The notes beneath the pieces are model-generated. The model saw nothing but the letters and a program-made list of their open reading frames with translations. It was not told where the DNA came from and did no database searches. A program made the position numbers and the translations under genes. Below, piece by piece: positions 17,171 to 24,946 of a DNA stretch of 64,000 nt. The DNA lies in NCBI RefSeq assembly GCF_009769385.1, contig NZ_VKAB01000002.1, positions 372,001 through 436,000 on the forward strand, read 5' to 3'. Source of the DNA: Saccharothrix deserti. Its GTDB lineage: Bacteria > Actinomycetota > Actinomycetes > Mycobacteriales > Pseudonocardiaceae. Position 1 is the first letter of the stretch, and the number at the start of each line of letters is the position of its first letter.

Positions 17171-17851
17171 CTAGCCGGGCTCGCGGAAGCGCGGCACGAC
17201 CAGGCCCGACTCGTAGGCGGCCACCACCGCCTGGGTGCGGTCGCGCAGGCCCAGCTTGTTCAGCACCCGGCTCACGTGCGTCTTCACCGTCTCCTCGGTG
17301 ACCACCAGCCGGGCCGCCACCTCCGGGTTCGACAGGCCCTCGGCGACCAGCCGCAACACCTGCGTCTCGCGCGGTGTGAGGGTGGCCAGGGCGGTGTTCG
17401 GCGGCGTGTCCGGCTGGGGGCGCAGGCGGGTGAACTCGCTGATCAAACGCCGGGTGACGGTCGGTGCGAGCAGCGCCTCACCGGCCGCGATCACCCGCAC
17501 GGCGTCGAACAGCTGCTCCGCCGTCACGTCCTTGAGCAGGAAGCCGCCGGCACCCGCGCGCAACGCGTCGTAGACGTACTCGTCCAGGTCGAACGTCGTC
17601 AGGATCAGGATCCGCGGCCCACCCGACGCGCCGTCGACCAGTCGACGCGTGGCCTCGATGCCGTCCATCCCCGGCATCCGCACGTCCATGAGCACGACGT
17701 CGGGCGACAGTTCCCGGCAGATCCGCACCGCCTCGCCGCCATCGGACGCGGTGCCGACGACGGTGAAGTCCGGCTGCGTGTCGAGCAGCGCGGCGTACCC
17801 GGTGCGGATGACCTGGTGGTCGTCGGCGACGACGACGCGGAGCGCGTTCAC
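17171..17851 (-). CDS. NarL/LuxR-family response regulator
   Basis: A 226-residue cytosolic response regulator. The receiver domain carries VVADDHQVIRTGY at the start, the phospho-acceptor Asp in VVLMDVRMPGMDG, and the conserved Lys in GGFLLKDV. The C-terminal LuxR helix-turn-helix is TPRETQVLRLVAEGLSNPEVA through TVKTHVSRVLNKLGLRDR. Its start overlaps the stop of the kinase gene as ATGA, so the pair is translationally coupled. Likely target is the divergent ABC exporter at 19168-22390 (inference from layout). Confidence 0.93.
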   Translation of the reverse strand: MNALRVVVADDHQVIRTGYAALLDTQPDFTVVGTASDGGEAVRICRELSPDVVLMDVRMPGMDGIEATRRLVDGASGGPRILILTTFDLDEYVYDALRAGAGGFLLKDVTAEQLFDAVRVIAAGEALLAPTVTRRLISEFTRLRPQPDTPPNTALATLTPRETQVLRLVAEGLSNPEVAARLVVTEETVKTHVSRVLNKLGLRDRTQAVVAAYESGLVVPRFREPG

Positions 17852-19008
17852 CCGGCCGCCTTCGCCGGGAGGCTGGCCTCCACCAGGAACCCGCCCACGA
17901 CCGCCGGGCCGACGTGCAGCCGGCCGCCCACGGCCGCCGCCCGTTCGCGCATCCCGGTCAACCCGTGCCCACCGGGCGGGGTCGTGGCCGGTGGGCCGGG
18001 TCCGTTGTCCCGTATGCGCAACCGCAGCGCCTCGTCGGTGTAGTGCAGCTCCACGTCGACCGCCGCGCCGGGCGCGTGCCGCCGCGCGTTGGTCAGGGCT
18101 TCCTGGACGATCCGGTACGCGGCCAGTTCGACGCCCGGGTCGAGCCCGGACGGCGTGCCGGAGACGATGAGCCGCGCACCCGCGCCGGACGTGTCCCTGG
18201 CGTGGTCGAGCAGTTCGTTGAGCTGTTGCAGACCGGGCTGGGGCCGCCGGTCCGCGACCTCCTCCGGCGCGTCCTCCCGCAGCACGCCGAGCAGCCGCCG
18301 CATCTCGGTCAACCCGGCCCGCGCGGTGTCACCGATCTCCGACAGCCGCTGCGCGCCGGCGGCGGGCATACCGGGCGTGGTCAGCCGGGCCGTCTCCGCC
18401 TGCACCGCGATCATGGAGATGTGGTGCGCGACGACGTCGTGCAGCTCGCGCGCGATGCGTGCCCGTTCACCGCGTGCGGTGTGCTCGATCAGTCTCCCGG
18501 CGACGGCCTGCCGGGCGGCCCGGTGCACCGACGCCTCGCCGCGCGCCCACCGGGCGATCCCGACCCACCCCGCCGCCAACCCGAGCGACGACGCCAGGAC
18601 GGTCGGAACCCCCGGGCCGACCAGGGCCAGTACCAGGTACGGCGCGGCCAGGCACGTGGCCAGGACCTGCCCACCCGCCCGACCCAGCCGGTACAGCACG
18701 ATCAGCTGCGCGCCGAGCCCCGCGACGGTGAGGGTGTGGAACAGCCCGAGCGACAGCACCCCCGCCGCCGAGACGGCGATCGCGGCCGGGGTCGGCCGCA
18801 GGAACGCCACCGGCGCCGTCGTGCCCAGCGCGAGCAGGCCGAGCACCAGGACGAGCTGGGTGTCCGCGCCGCCGGTCACGGCCCGCACGACCGACTCGGT
18901 CACCGCGCCCGCACCCAGCACCACCCCGCCCACGATCGGCGCGTGCGGGGCCGCGACGAACCGCCGTGCCCAACCCCACCGGTCGCTCTCTCCGCTCACG
19001 CCGATCAT
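17848..19008 (-). CDS. LiaS/DesK-type sensor histidine kinase
   Basis: A 386-residue membrane sensor kinase. Five to six hydrophobic segments occupy residues 15-150, then the HisKA_3 helix RIARELHDVVAHHISMIAVQ with the phospho-His, and a short HATPase_c domain ending with RIRDNGPGPPATTP and GLTGMRERAAAVGG. There is no large extracellular sensor, so it probably senses membrane events or its partner transporter. ATG at 19008 is chosen because it precedes the first helix cleanly; the frame opens earlier (19098), and no strong ribosome site is seen, so a leaderless message is possible. Confidence 0.9.
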   Translation of the reverse strand: MIGVSGESDRWGWARRFVAAPHAPIVGGVVLGAGAVTESVVRAVTGGADTQLVLVLGLLALGTTAPVAFLRPTPAAIAVSAAGVLSLGLFHTLTVAGLGAQLIVLYRLGRAGGQVLATCLAAPYLVLALVGPGVPTVLASSLGLAAGWVGIARWARGEASVHRAARQAVAGRLIEHTARGERARIARELHDVVAHHISMIAVQAETARLTTPGMPAAGAQRLSEIGDTARAGLTEMRRLLGVLREDAPEEVADRRPQPGLQQLNELLDHARDTSGAGARLIVSGTPSGLDPGVELAAYRIVQEALTNARRHAPGAAVDVELHYTDEALRLRIRDNGPGPPATTPPGGHGLTGMRERAAAVGGRLHVGPAVVGGFLVEASLPAKAAG

Positions 19009-19167
19009 TCTGGCGGCCGGCCCGCGCCCGTGCGTCACCGCAGCCGGTGACACCGCCGTCCCCCACAAGAGGGACACGCGACGCCGGCCCTCCCCCACGT
19101 CAGCGACGGCGGAGACGGCTCTCTCGCGTGACGACCGGGCCCACTTCGGCTACCTAGCCTTCCCGTC

Positions 19168-20094
19168 ATGGAAGCAACCATCGAAGTCACCGGGCTGCGC
19201 AAGCGGTACGGGCCGACCGTGGCGCTGGACGGGATGACGTTCACCGTCACACCGGGCAAGGTCACCGGCTTCGTCGGCCCCAACGGCGCCGGGAAGTCCA
19301 CCACGATGCGGGTGATCCTGGGCCTGGACTCGGTCGACGAGGGCCGCGCGCTGGTCGGCGGCCGGTCGTACCGGAGCCTGCGGCACCCGCTGCGGCAGGT
19401 CGGTTCGCTGTTGGACGCGGGCGCGCTCCAGCCCAGCCGCACCGGCCGCAACCACCTGCTGTGGCTGGCCCACTCGCAGGGCCTGGCCGCCCGGCGGGTG
19501 GACGAGGTGGTCGAACGGGTCGGCCTGACGTCGGCGATCAGGCGCAAGGCGGGCGGCTACTCGTTGGGCATGAGGCAGCGGCTGGGCATCGCGGCGGCGC
19601 TGCTCGGCGACCCGCCGGTGCTCGTGCTGGACGAGCCGGTCAACGGCATGGACCCCGAGGGCATCCGGTGGATGCGCGGTTTCCTGCGGTCGCTGGCCGC
19701 CGAGGGCCGGGCGGTGCTGGTGTCCAGCCACCTGATGAGCGAACTCCAGGACACCGCCGACCACGTGGTGATCGTCGGCCGGGGCAAGGTCATCGCCGAC
19801 GTCGGCGTGGCGGACCTGATCGAGTCCGCGTCCGGTGACCGGGTCACGTTGCGCACCGGCGACCGCGCGCGGGCCACGACGGTGCTCGCGCACGCCGGTG
19901 CCACGGTCGCCGTCACCGGGTCCGACACGCTCACCGTCTCCGGGCTGTCCGGTGAACGCGTGGTGGCGCTGCTCGGCGAGAACGCGGTGCCGTTCTCCGA
20001 GGTGTCGGCGCACCGCGCGTCCCTCGAAGAGGCGTACATGGAGCTGACCAGGGACGCGGTCGAGTTCCACGCGGCGCAGGAGGGGGCACGGTGA
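19168..20094 (+). CDS. ABC exporter ATP-binding protein
   Basis: A 308-residue ATPase of the ABC-2/antibiotic-exporter type. Walker A is GPNGAGKST near residue 40, signature YSLGMRQRLGIAAALLG, Walker B VLVLDEPVNGMDPEG, and switch His in LVSSHLMSE. The extra C-terminal domain (RVTLRTGDRARATTVLAHAG) is usual for DrrA/BcrA-like exporters. ATG at 19168 is only 14 bases after a TACCTA element, so the message may be leaderless. It overlaps the next permease as GTGA. Confidence 0.93.
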   Translation: MEATIEVTGLRKRYGPTVALDGMTFTVTPGKVTGFVGPNGAGKSTTMRVILGLDSVDEGRALVGGRSYRSLRHPLRQVGSLLDAGALQPSRTGRNHLLWLAHSQGLAARRVDEVVERVGLTSAIRRKAGGYSLGMRQRLGIAAALLGDPPVLVLDEPVNGMDPEGIRWMRGFLRSLAAEGRAVLVSSHLMSELQDTADHVVIVGRGKVIADVGVADLIESASGDRVTLRTGDRARATTVLAHAGATVAVTGSDTLTVSGLSGERVVALLGENAVPFSEVSAHRASLEEAYMELTRDAVEFHAAQEGAR

Positions 20095-21617
20095 CCGGGC
20101 GGGACGGGTTCGGGCAGTTGCTGCGCGCGGAGTGGACGAAGTTCCGGACCGTCCGCGGCTGGGTGATCGGCCTGGTGGCGGCGGCGCTGGTCACCGTGCT
20201 GATCGGGTTGTTCGGCGCGGCGGCGAGCAACTTCTCGTGCAGCGGCCCGAACGGTCAGCCGTGCGCGGCCAGCACACCCCCGATCGGTCCGGGCGGCGAG
20301 CCCGTGATCGACAGCTTCTCCTTCGCGCACAAGACGTTGACCGGCGACGGCAGCATCACCGCCCGGTTGACGTCGCTGACCGCGGTGTCCTCTTCGGACG
20401 GTCAGGCGCCGGTCGAGGACACTCAGCCGTGGACCAAGGCCGGGGTCGTCATCAAGGAGAGCACGACCCCCGGATCGCAGTACGCCGCGATGGCGGTCAC
20501 CGGCGGACACGGCGTGCGGATGCAGCACAACTTCACCGGCGACATCGCGGGCACGCTGTCCGCGAAGCCGAGCTGGCTGCGCCTGACCCGGTCGGGCGAC
20601 ACGATCACCGGCCACGAGTCGGCCGACGGCGTGAACTGGCACCTCGTCGGCACGGTCACCCTGCCCGGACTGCCGTCGACCGTCCAAGCCGGGCTGTTCG
20701 CCACCTCTCCGCACCACGAGGAGATCACCGAGTCGTTCGCGAGCGCCAGCGGCACGAGCTACCCCACGCTGGCGACCGCCGAGTTCGACCGGATCGACCT
20801 TGAGGGCACGCGGCCGGACGACACGTGGACCGGTGACAACATCGGCGACCGGAGCGGTGGACGGCCGGACGGCGGCTCGCCCACCGGTTTCGAGGAGACC
20901 GGCGACGGTGTCACGGTGCGCGGGTCCGGCAACATCGCGCCGATCGTGGCCGGTCGGGGCGGTCTCGGCAAGACGGTCGAGAGCGGCCTCGTGGGCGCGT
21001 TCGCCGGGCTGATCGCGGTCATCGTGGTCGCGGCGACGTTCATGACCTCCGAGTACCGGCGCGGGCTGATCCGCACGAGCCTCAGCGCGAGCCCGAGGCG
21101 TGGCCGGGTGCTGGCGGCGAAGTCCGCGGTGATCGGGTCGGTCACGTTCGTCACCGGGCTGGCCGCCGCCTCGATCGCGGTGCCGCTGGTGCGGGCGGTG
21201 GAGCGGGACAAGGGTCACTTCGCGTTCCCGGTGCCCACGGCGACGGAACTGCGGGTGGTGGTCGGCACGGCGGCGTTGCTGGCGGTCGCGGCGGTCTTCA
21301 GCCTGGCCGTCGGCACGGTGCTGCGGCGCAGCGCGGGGGCGGTGACCGTCGTCATCGTGGCGATCGTGCTGCCGTACACCCTGGCGATCGCGTCGGTCCT
21401 GCCCACCGGTCCTTCGGACTGGTTGCTGCGGGTCACGCCGGCCGCCGCGTTCGCCGTCCAGCAGAGCATGCCGGAGTACCCGCAGGTCGACGCCGGTTAC
21501 ACGCCTGCCGACGGTTACTTCCCGTTGCCGCCGCTGGGGGGCTTCGCGGTGCTGTGCGGCTACACCGCGCTCGCGCTCGGTGTGGCGGCCTCCGTGCTGC
21601 GCCGGAGGGACGCGTGA
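20091..21617 (+). CDS. ABC-2 exporter permease with large extracytoplasmic lectin-like insert
   Basis: A 508-residue permease, about twice the usual 250. After TM1 (WVIGLVAAALVTVLIGLFGA) a soluble region of about 240 residues is inserted; motifs such as WTKAGVVIKESTTPGSQYA and LRLTRSGDTITGHESADG resemble DUF1349/concanavalin-A-like (laminin G-type) domains. The remaining helices (FAGLIAVIVVAATFMTSEYRRG onward) form the normal ABC-2 core. GTG at 20091 overlaps the ATPase stop. The insert could sense a cell-wall glycan or a peptide antibiotic outside the membrane; that is inference. Confidence 0.85.
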   Translation: MTGRDGFGQLLRAEWTKFRTVRGWVIGLVAAALVTVLIGLFGAAASNFSCSGPNGQPCAASTPPIGPGGEPVIDSFSFAHKTLTGDGSITARLTSLTAVSSSDGQAPVEDTQPWTKAGVVIKESTTPGSQYAAMAVTGGHGVRMQHNFTGDIAGTLSAKPSWLRLTRSGDTITGHESADGVNWHLVGTVTLPGLPSTVQAGLFATSPHHEEITESFASASGTSYPTLATAEFDRIDLEGTRPDDTWTGDNIGDRSGGRPDGGSPTGFEETGDGVTVRGSGNIAPIVAGRGGLGKTVESGLVGAFAGLIAVIVVAATFMTSEYRRGLIRTSLSASPRRGRVLAAKSAVIGSVTFVTGLAAASIAVPLVRAVERDKGHFAFPVPTATELRVVVGTAALLAVAAVFSLAVGTVLRRSAGAVTVVIVAIVLPYTLAIASVLPTGPSDWLLRVTPAAAFAVQQSMPEYPQVDAGYTPADGYFPLPPLGGFAVLCGYTALALGVAASVLRRRDA

Positions 21618-22390
21618 AGGAAGCGCTGCACGTGGAGTGGACGAAGCTGCGGACCGTGGCGGGCACGGTGTGGCTGTTGGCCGCCGTGGTGCTGCTGACC
21701 GTGGCGCTGGGTGTCGCGACGTCGGCGGCCGTCAGCTGCTCCGGTGTGGGCTGCGGGCAGGACCCGGCGAAGATCAGCCTCACCGGGATCGCGTTCGGGC
21801 AGGCCGTCGTCGCCGTGCTGGCCGTGCTGGCGGTCGGCGGCGAGTACAGCACCGGGATGATCCGGGTGACGTTCGCCGCGATACCGCGCCGGTCCGCGGT
21901 GCTGGCCGCCAAGGCGTCCGTGATCAGCGTGCTGGTGTTGGTTGCGGGTGCGACGGCGGTGCTCGTGTCGGTGCTGGCGGGGCGGATCATCCTGCCGGGC
22001 AACGGTTTCACCGAGGCGAACGGGCACGCGGTGCTGTCCCTGGCCGACGGGCCGGTGCTGCGGGCGGCCGTCGGCTCGGTCCTCTACCTGGTGCTGGTGG
22101 GCCTGCTCAGCCTGGGCGTCGCCACCGTCGTGCGCGACGCGGCGACGGCCATCGGGATCGTGCTCGGCCTGCTGTACCTGTTCCCGGTCGTGGCCGCGGT
22201 GGTGTCCGACCCGGACTGGTTCGACCGCCTCCAGCGGATCAGCCCGATGACGGCGGGGCTGGCGGTTCAGGCGACCACGAACCTCGACAGCCTGCCGATC
22301 GGTCCCTGGGCCGGTCTCGGTGTGCTCGGGTTGTGGGCGGCGGGAGCGCTGTCGGCGGGTGGCCTGCTGCTTCGGCTGCGCGATGCCTGA
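21614..22390 (+). CDS. ABC-2 exporter permease (second subunit)
   Basis: A 258-residue permease with six helices, beginning MKEALHVEWTKLRTVAGTVW, the same HVEWTKLRT-type N-terminal cytoplasmic helix as in its neighbour (RAEWTKFRTVRGW). GGEYSTGMIRVTFAAIPRR matches SEYRRGLIRTSLSASPRR of the larger permease, so the two are paralogues that differ by the extracytoplasmic insert. GTG at 21614 overlaps the previous stop as GTGA. The three genes form one exporter operon divergent from the two-component genes. Confidence 0.9.
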   Translation: MKEALHVEWTKLRTVAGTVWLLAAVVLLTVALGVATSAAVSCSGVGCGQDPAKISLTGIAFGQAVVAVLAVLAVGGEYSTGMIRVTFAAIPRRSAVLAAKASVISVLVLVAGATAVLVSVLAGRIILPGNGFTEANGHAVLSLADGPVLRAAVGSVLYLVLVGLLSLGVATVVRDAATAIGIVLGLLYLFPVVAAVVSDPDWFDRLQRISPMTAGLAVQATTNLDSLPIGPWAGLGVLGLWAAGALSAGGLLLRLRDA

Positions 22391-22396
22391 CCGGGG

Positions 22397-22771
22397 TCAG
22401 GTCCGGTTCGGCCTGGGCAGGAGCAGGTGGACCGCGAAGCCCGCCAACGTGGTCAGGACGGCCTGGTAGAGGACCGAGAACTGCTGGTCGCCGCCGACCG
22501 TGAACGCCACGTCCAGATCGGTCGTGACGATGCCCGCCAGGGTGAGCAGGCCGGTCACGTGCCAGCCGAAGAAGCCGGCGGTCCAGGCGACGAGCGGCCA
22601 GCGGTTGCGGTCGGGGCGGCGCAGCAGCAGGTAGGTCGAGAACGCGGCGGCGGCGTTGAAGACCACGCCGACGATCCTCAGTTCGGGTGGTCCGCCGGAC
22701 AACAGGGTGGAAAGCGTTTGCGCCACCACGAGCGCGACCACCGACCAGCATCCGACCCGCGTTTTGTCCAC
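22397..22771 (-). CDS. small four-helix membrane protein, function unknown
   Basis: A 124-residue protein with four hydrophobic segments (WSVVALVVAQTLSTLL, IVGVVFNAAAAFSTYLLL, WTAGFFGWHVTGLLTLAGIV, LYQAVLTTLAGFAVHLLL). No family is recognised with confidence. GTG at 22771 is the only reasonable start. It is convergent with the ABC exporter operon (6 bases between stops). A cre-like GGAAAGCGTTTGCG lies inside its first codons at 22709-22722 and may be chance. Confidence 0.65.
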   Translation of the reverse strand: MDKTRVGCWSVVALVVAQTLSTLLSGGPPELRIVGVVFNAAAAFSTYLLLRRPDRNRWPLVAWTAGFFGWHVTGLLTLAGIVTTDLDVAFTVGGDQQFSVLYQAVLTTLAGFAVHLLLPRPNRT

Positions 22772-22874
22772 GGCGCGGATGCTAGATCACCGGCACGATC
22801 GGGAGACGACGACCTGGTGGCGATGCGGCACCGGCCCAGGCGCGACGTGCCGGCGCAGGTCGCACCTCCGCAGG

Positions 22875-23714
22875 TCATTCGCCCACTCGGACACCCTCGA
22901 GGAGCCCCCTGGGCACGTACTCCGACTCGACCGCCAACTCGATTTCCAGGTCGTACGCGATGCACGCCATGGCCAGCGGGCCGAGCGCGAGCAAGCCGTC
23001 GGGATTGTTCGCGCGGCTCTTCTGACCCCAGTACTTCTTGTGCGACTGCAAGGCCTCGGCGAGCGTGCTGTTCACCCCTTCCGCCTCCTGCCGGGCGAGG
23101 TAGTGGAACAGCTTCATCGTCGGGTAGTAGCACTGCAACGCCATTGCCTTCGGCATGACCGATTTTTCCGCGCCGGTGGCCTCGAGTGCCGTGTTGAGCT
23201 TGCCCAGGACGTCCGGCTCACGTCGCCAGTAGGACTGCAACGCGTCGACCCAGAGAAACGCGAACTCGTCGGACGACGACCCGGGACGTCGCATCGCCGA
23301 CACGGGCACCGCGCACAGTACGTCCAGCAACTTCTTGTCCCGACAGACGACCGCCAGGTTGTGCACGTTCACCCAGGTGAGTGGATCGAGGTGGAGGGTG
23401 CTGCCCTTGGCCGGCACGTGCACGGGTTGCCCGATCACCAGGTCCGCGCCACCGCCCTCGGTAGCGGCGAGCGCGAAGATGCCCGTACCCGCGTGCGCCG
23501 CCAGGACGATGCTCGTCCAGATCTCGGCGGTGCGCGCCTCCGGGTCGACCACCGACCGGAACGCGGCGTGCATGACCGCCAGGGAGTGGGCGAAGTACAG
23601 CTGGTCGAAGTTGTCGCGCGCGATCTTCGCGGCGACCCCCTCCTTGGCCGCCAGGGCTTCCACCTGTTTTTGCGCCAAGCCGTGGTCGGTGGCATGCCGC
23701 GGAATGGTGATCAT
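22875..23714 (-). CDS. Imm49-family immunity protein
   Basis: A 279-residue, mostly helical cytosolic protein. Its C-terminal layout (LLALGPLAMACIAYDLEIELAVESEYVPRGLLEG, given here in two parts: LLALGPLAMACIAYDLEI and ELAVESEYVPRGLLEG) matches the end of Imm49 proteins, immunity partners of actinobacterial polymorphic toxins. ATG at 23714 overlaps the stop of the toxin gene as ATGA, the coupling expected for a toxin-immunity pair. It should bind and neutralise the nuclease domain encoded directly upstream. The frame stays open beyond the ATG, but that extension runs inside the toxin gene. Family assignment is by recognition, not by search. Confidence 0.72.
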   Translation of the reverse strand: MITIPRHATDHGLAQKQVEALAAKEGVAAKIARDNFDQLYFAHSLAVMHAAFRSVVDPEARTAEIWTSIVLAAHAGTGIFALAATEGGGADLVIGQPVHVPAKGSTLHLDPLTWVNVHNLAVVCRDKKLLDVLCAVPVSAMRRPGSSSDEFAFLWVDALQSYWRREPDVLGKLNTALEATGAEKSVMPKAMALQCYYPTMKLFHYLARQEAEGVNSTLAEALQSHKKYWGQKSRANNPDGLLALGPLAMACIAYDLEIELAVESEYVPRGLLEGVRVGE

Positions 23715-24946
23715 GAATCGCTCCCGTGCCTGTCGAGGTCGAACCTGCGGAGAGAGTAGCCACCGAATTCCGCGCCGTGCCCGCCTTCCACGGTGGACGC
23801 GCGGACCAGGATGAAGTCGACGGCGCCCGCGTTCCGGGCCAGGGCCAAGTCGATCGCGACACCGACTTCGGCGGGACGGGACAGCATCGCCCGCTGTATC
23901 GAGTCGAAGTACTCCGGAGTGCCCTGTTCGTGTGACGTGCCGTTGTCGAGTCGTGTCCCCAGCGGGCCGTCCCCTCCCTTGCACTCGACGACGACGAACC
24001 GGTCGTTCTGCTCCTGATCGGTCACTTTCCACATCTGGTCGAACCGACCCGCACCCCGTTCGCCTTCTTCGTGCAGCGGGGTGATCGTCACGCCTTCACC
24101 GCCGTAGACGTTCTCGACGGCGAGCTTCCCGGCTTGGTGCCCGAGCTCTTCGCCGATGTCCCTGACCGACGTGTAGGCGTCCTTCAAGACGTCGTCCGGT
24201 GTGTCGGGGTCGGCTTTCGCCTCGCGCAAGGCGGCCAGGGCTTCACCGCGATCGTCCACAACGGCCTGGAACCGTTCCTTGTCCTCCTCCGTCGCGGAGT
24301 ACCGCTCCACATCGCCCTTGAACGACGCCCGTTGCACATCGGAGTCGACAGGGACGTACCAGTCGCCTTCACCGGAACTCATCCGGGGAATCCGGTTGCC
24401 GTCGGCGTCCTGGGCGTACGCGTCCCGACGCACGGGTTCGCCCTCACGCAGGTAGTAGTGCTCCTGGAACTCCTCGTGCTCCGCCTTCAACGCGCCGGCG
24501 TGCGGCTTGTCCTCTTCGCCGATTCGATCGGCCGCAGCGGGCTCTGCCGGCTCTGGGGGAACTTCGTCGTCATCCTCCACGACAGCCGGATCGTCCGCAC
24601 CCTCGACCACCTCGCGCGGTGGCTCCTCCGGGGTGCGCGCTCCGTCGTCGGACGTGTCCTCCTCCACCGAGGACGCGGGCACCTCCGACTCGACCTCGGC
24701 CTGGTCGTCGGCGGCCTCGACCATGGCGGAGCCCGCACCGCGCTCTTGCTCCTCGGTCGACTCCTCCTCCCCCTTCGCATCCACCGAAGAGGTCATCACG
24801 TCGCCCGCGCCCGACGACCTGGCCTCGGAGGAGTCGGATTCCTCCTGATCCGCATCCTCGACCATGACGTCGCCGGCTCTCGGAGGCGACTCCGGCGGTG
24901 TTCCGGGCGGTGTGGAGTCGGGGGTCTCCGGGTTGTCCCCACTCAT
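23711..24946 (-). CDS. acidic-repeat polymorphic toxin with C-terminal REase-type nuclease domain
   Basis: A 411-residue protein in two halves. Residues 1-150 are low-complexity and very acidic, with three repeats beginning AGDVM (24), AGDVM (47) and AGSAM (71), period 23-24. Residues about 150-411 are folded and end in a domain with FDQMWKVTD, FVVVECKGG (E-x-K, near 320), LGTR, and QGTPEYFDSIQRAM, the pattern of PD-(D/E)xK Tox-REase domains of actinobacterial polymorphic toxins. No Sec or Tat signal and no WXG motif is present. It overlaps the ATPase upstream (ATGA) and Imm49 downstream (ATGA). Export by the adjacent ATPases, perhaps using the acidic repeats as signal, is inference. Confidence 0.72.
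   Translation of the reverse strand: MSGDNPETPDSTPPGTPPESPPRAGDVMVEDADQEESDSSEARSSGAGDVMTSSVDAKGEEESTEEQERGAGSAMVEAADDQAEVESEVPASSVEEDTSDDGARTPEEPPREVVEGADDPAVVEDDDEVPPEPAEPAAADRIGEEDKPHAGALKAEHEEFQEHYYLREGEPVRRDAYAQDADGNRIPRMSSGEGDWYVPVDSDVQRASFKGDVERYSATEEDKERFQAVVDDRGEALAALREAKADPDTPDDVLKDAYTSVRDIGEELGHQAGKLAVENVYGGEGVTITPLHEEGERGAGRFDQMWKVTDQEQNDRFVVVECKGGDGPLGTRLDNGTSHEQGTPEYFDSIQRAMLSRPAEVGVAIDLALARNAGAVDFILVRASTVEGGHGAEFGGYSLRRFDLDRHGSDS

Noticed and set aside
22709..22722. cre-like GGAAAGCGTTTGCG
   Set aside because: It lies inside the coding part of a small membrane protein and is not symmetric in its second half.
22875..24032. Longer form of the Imm49 protein
   Set aside because: The extra N-terminal part lies inside the toxin gene in another frame and is Arg-rich; ATG at 23714 with ATGA overlap is the natural start.
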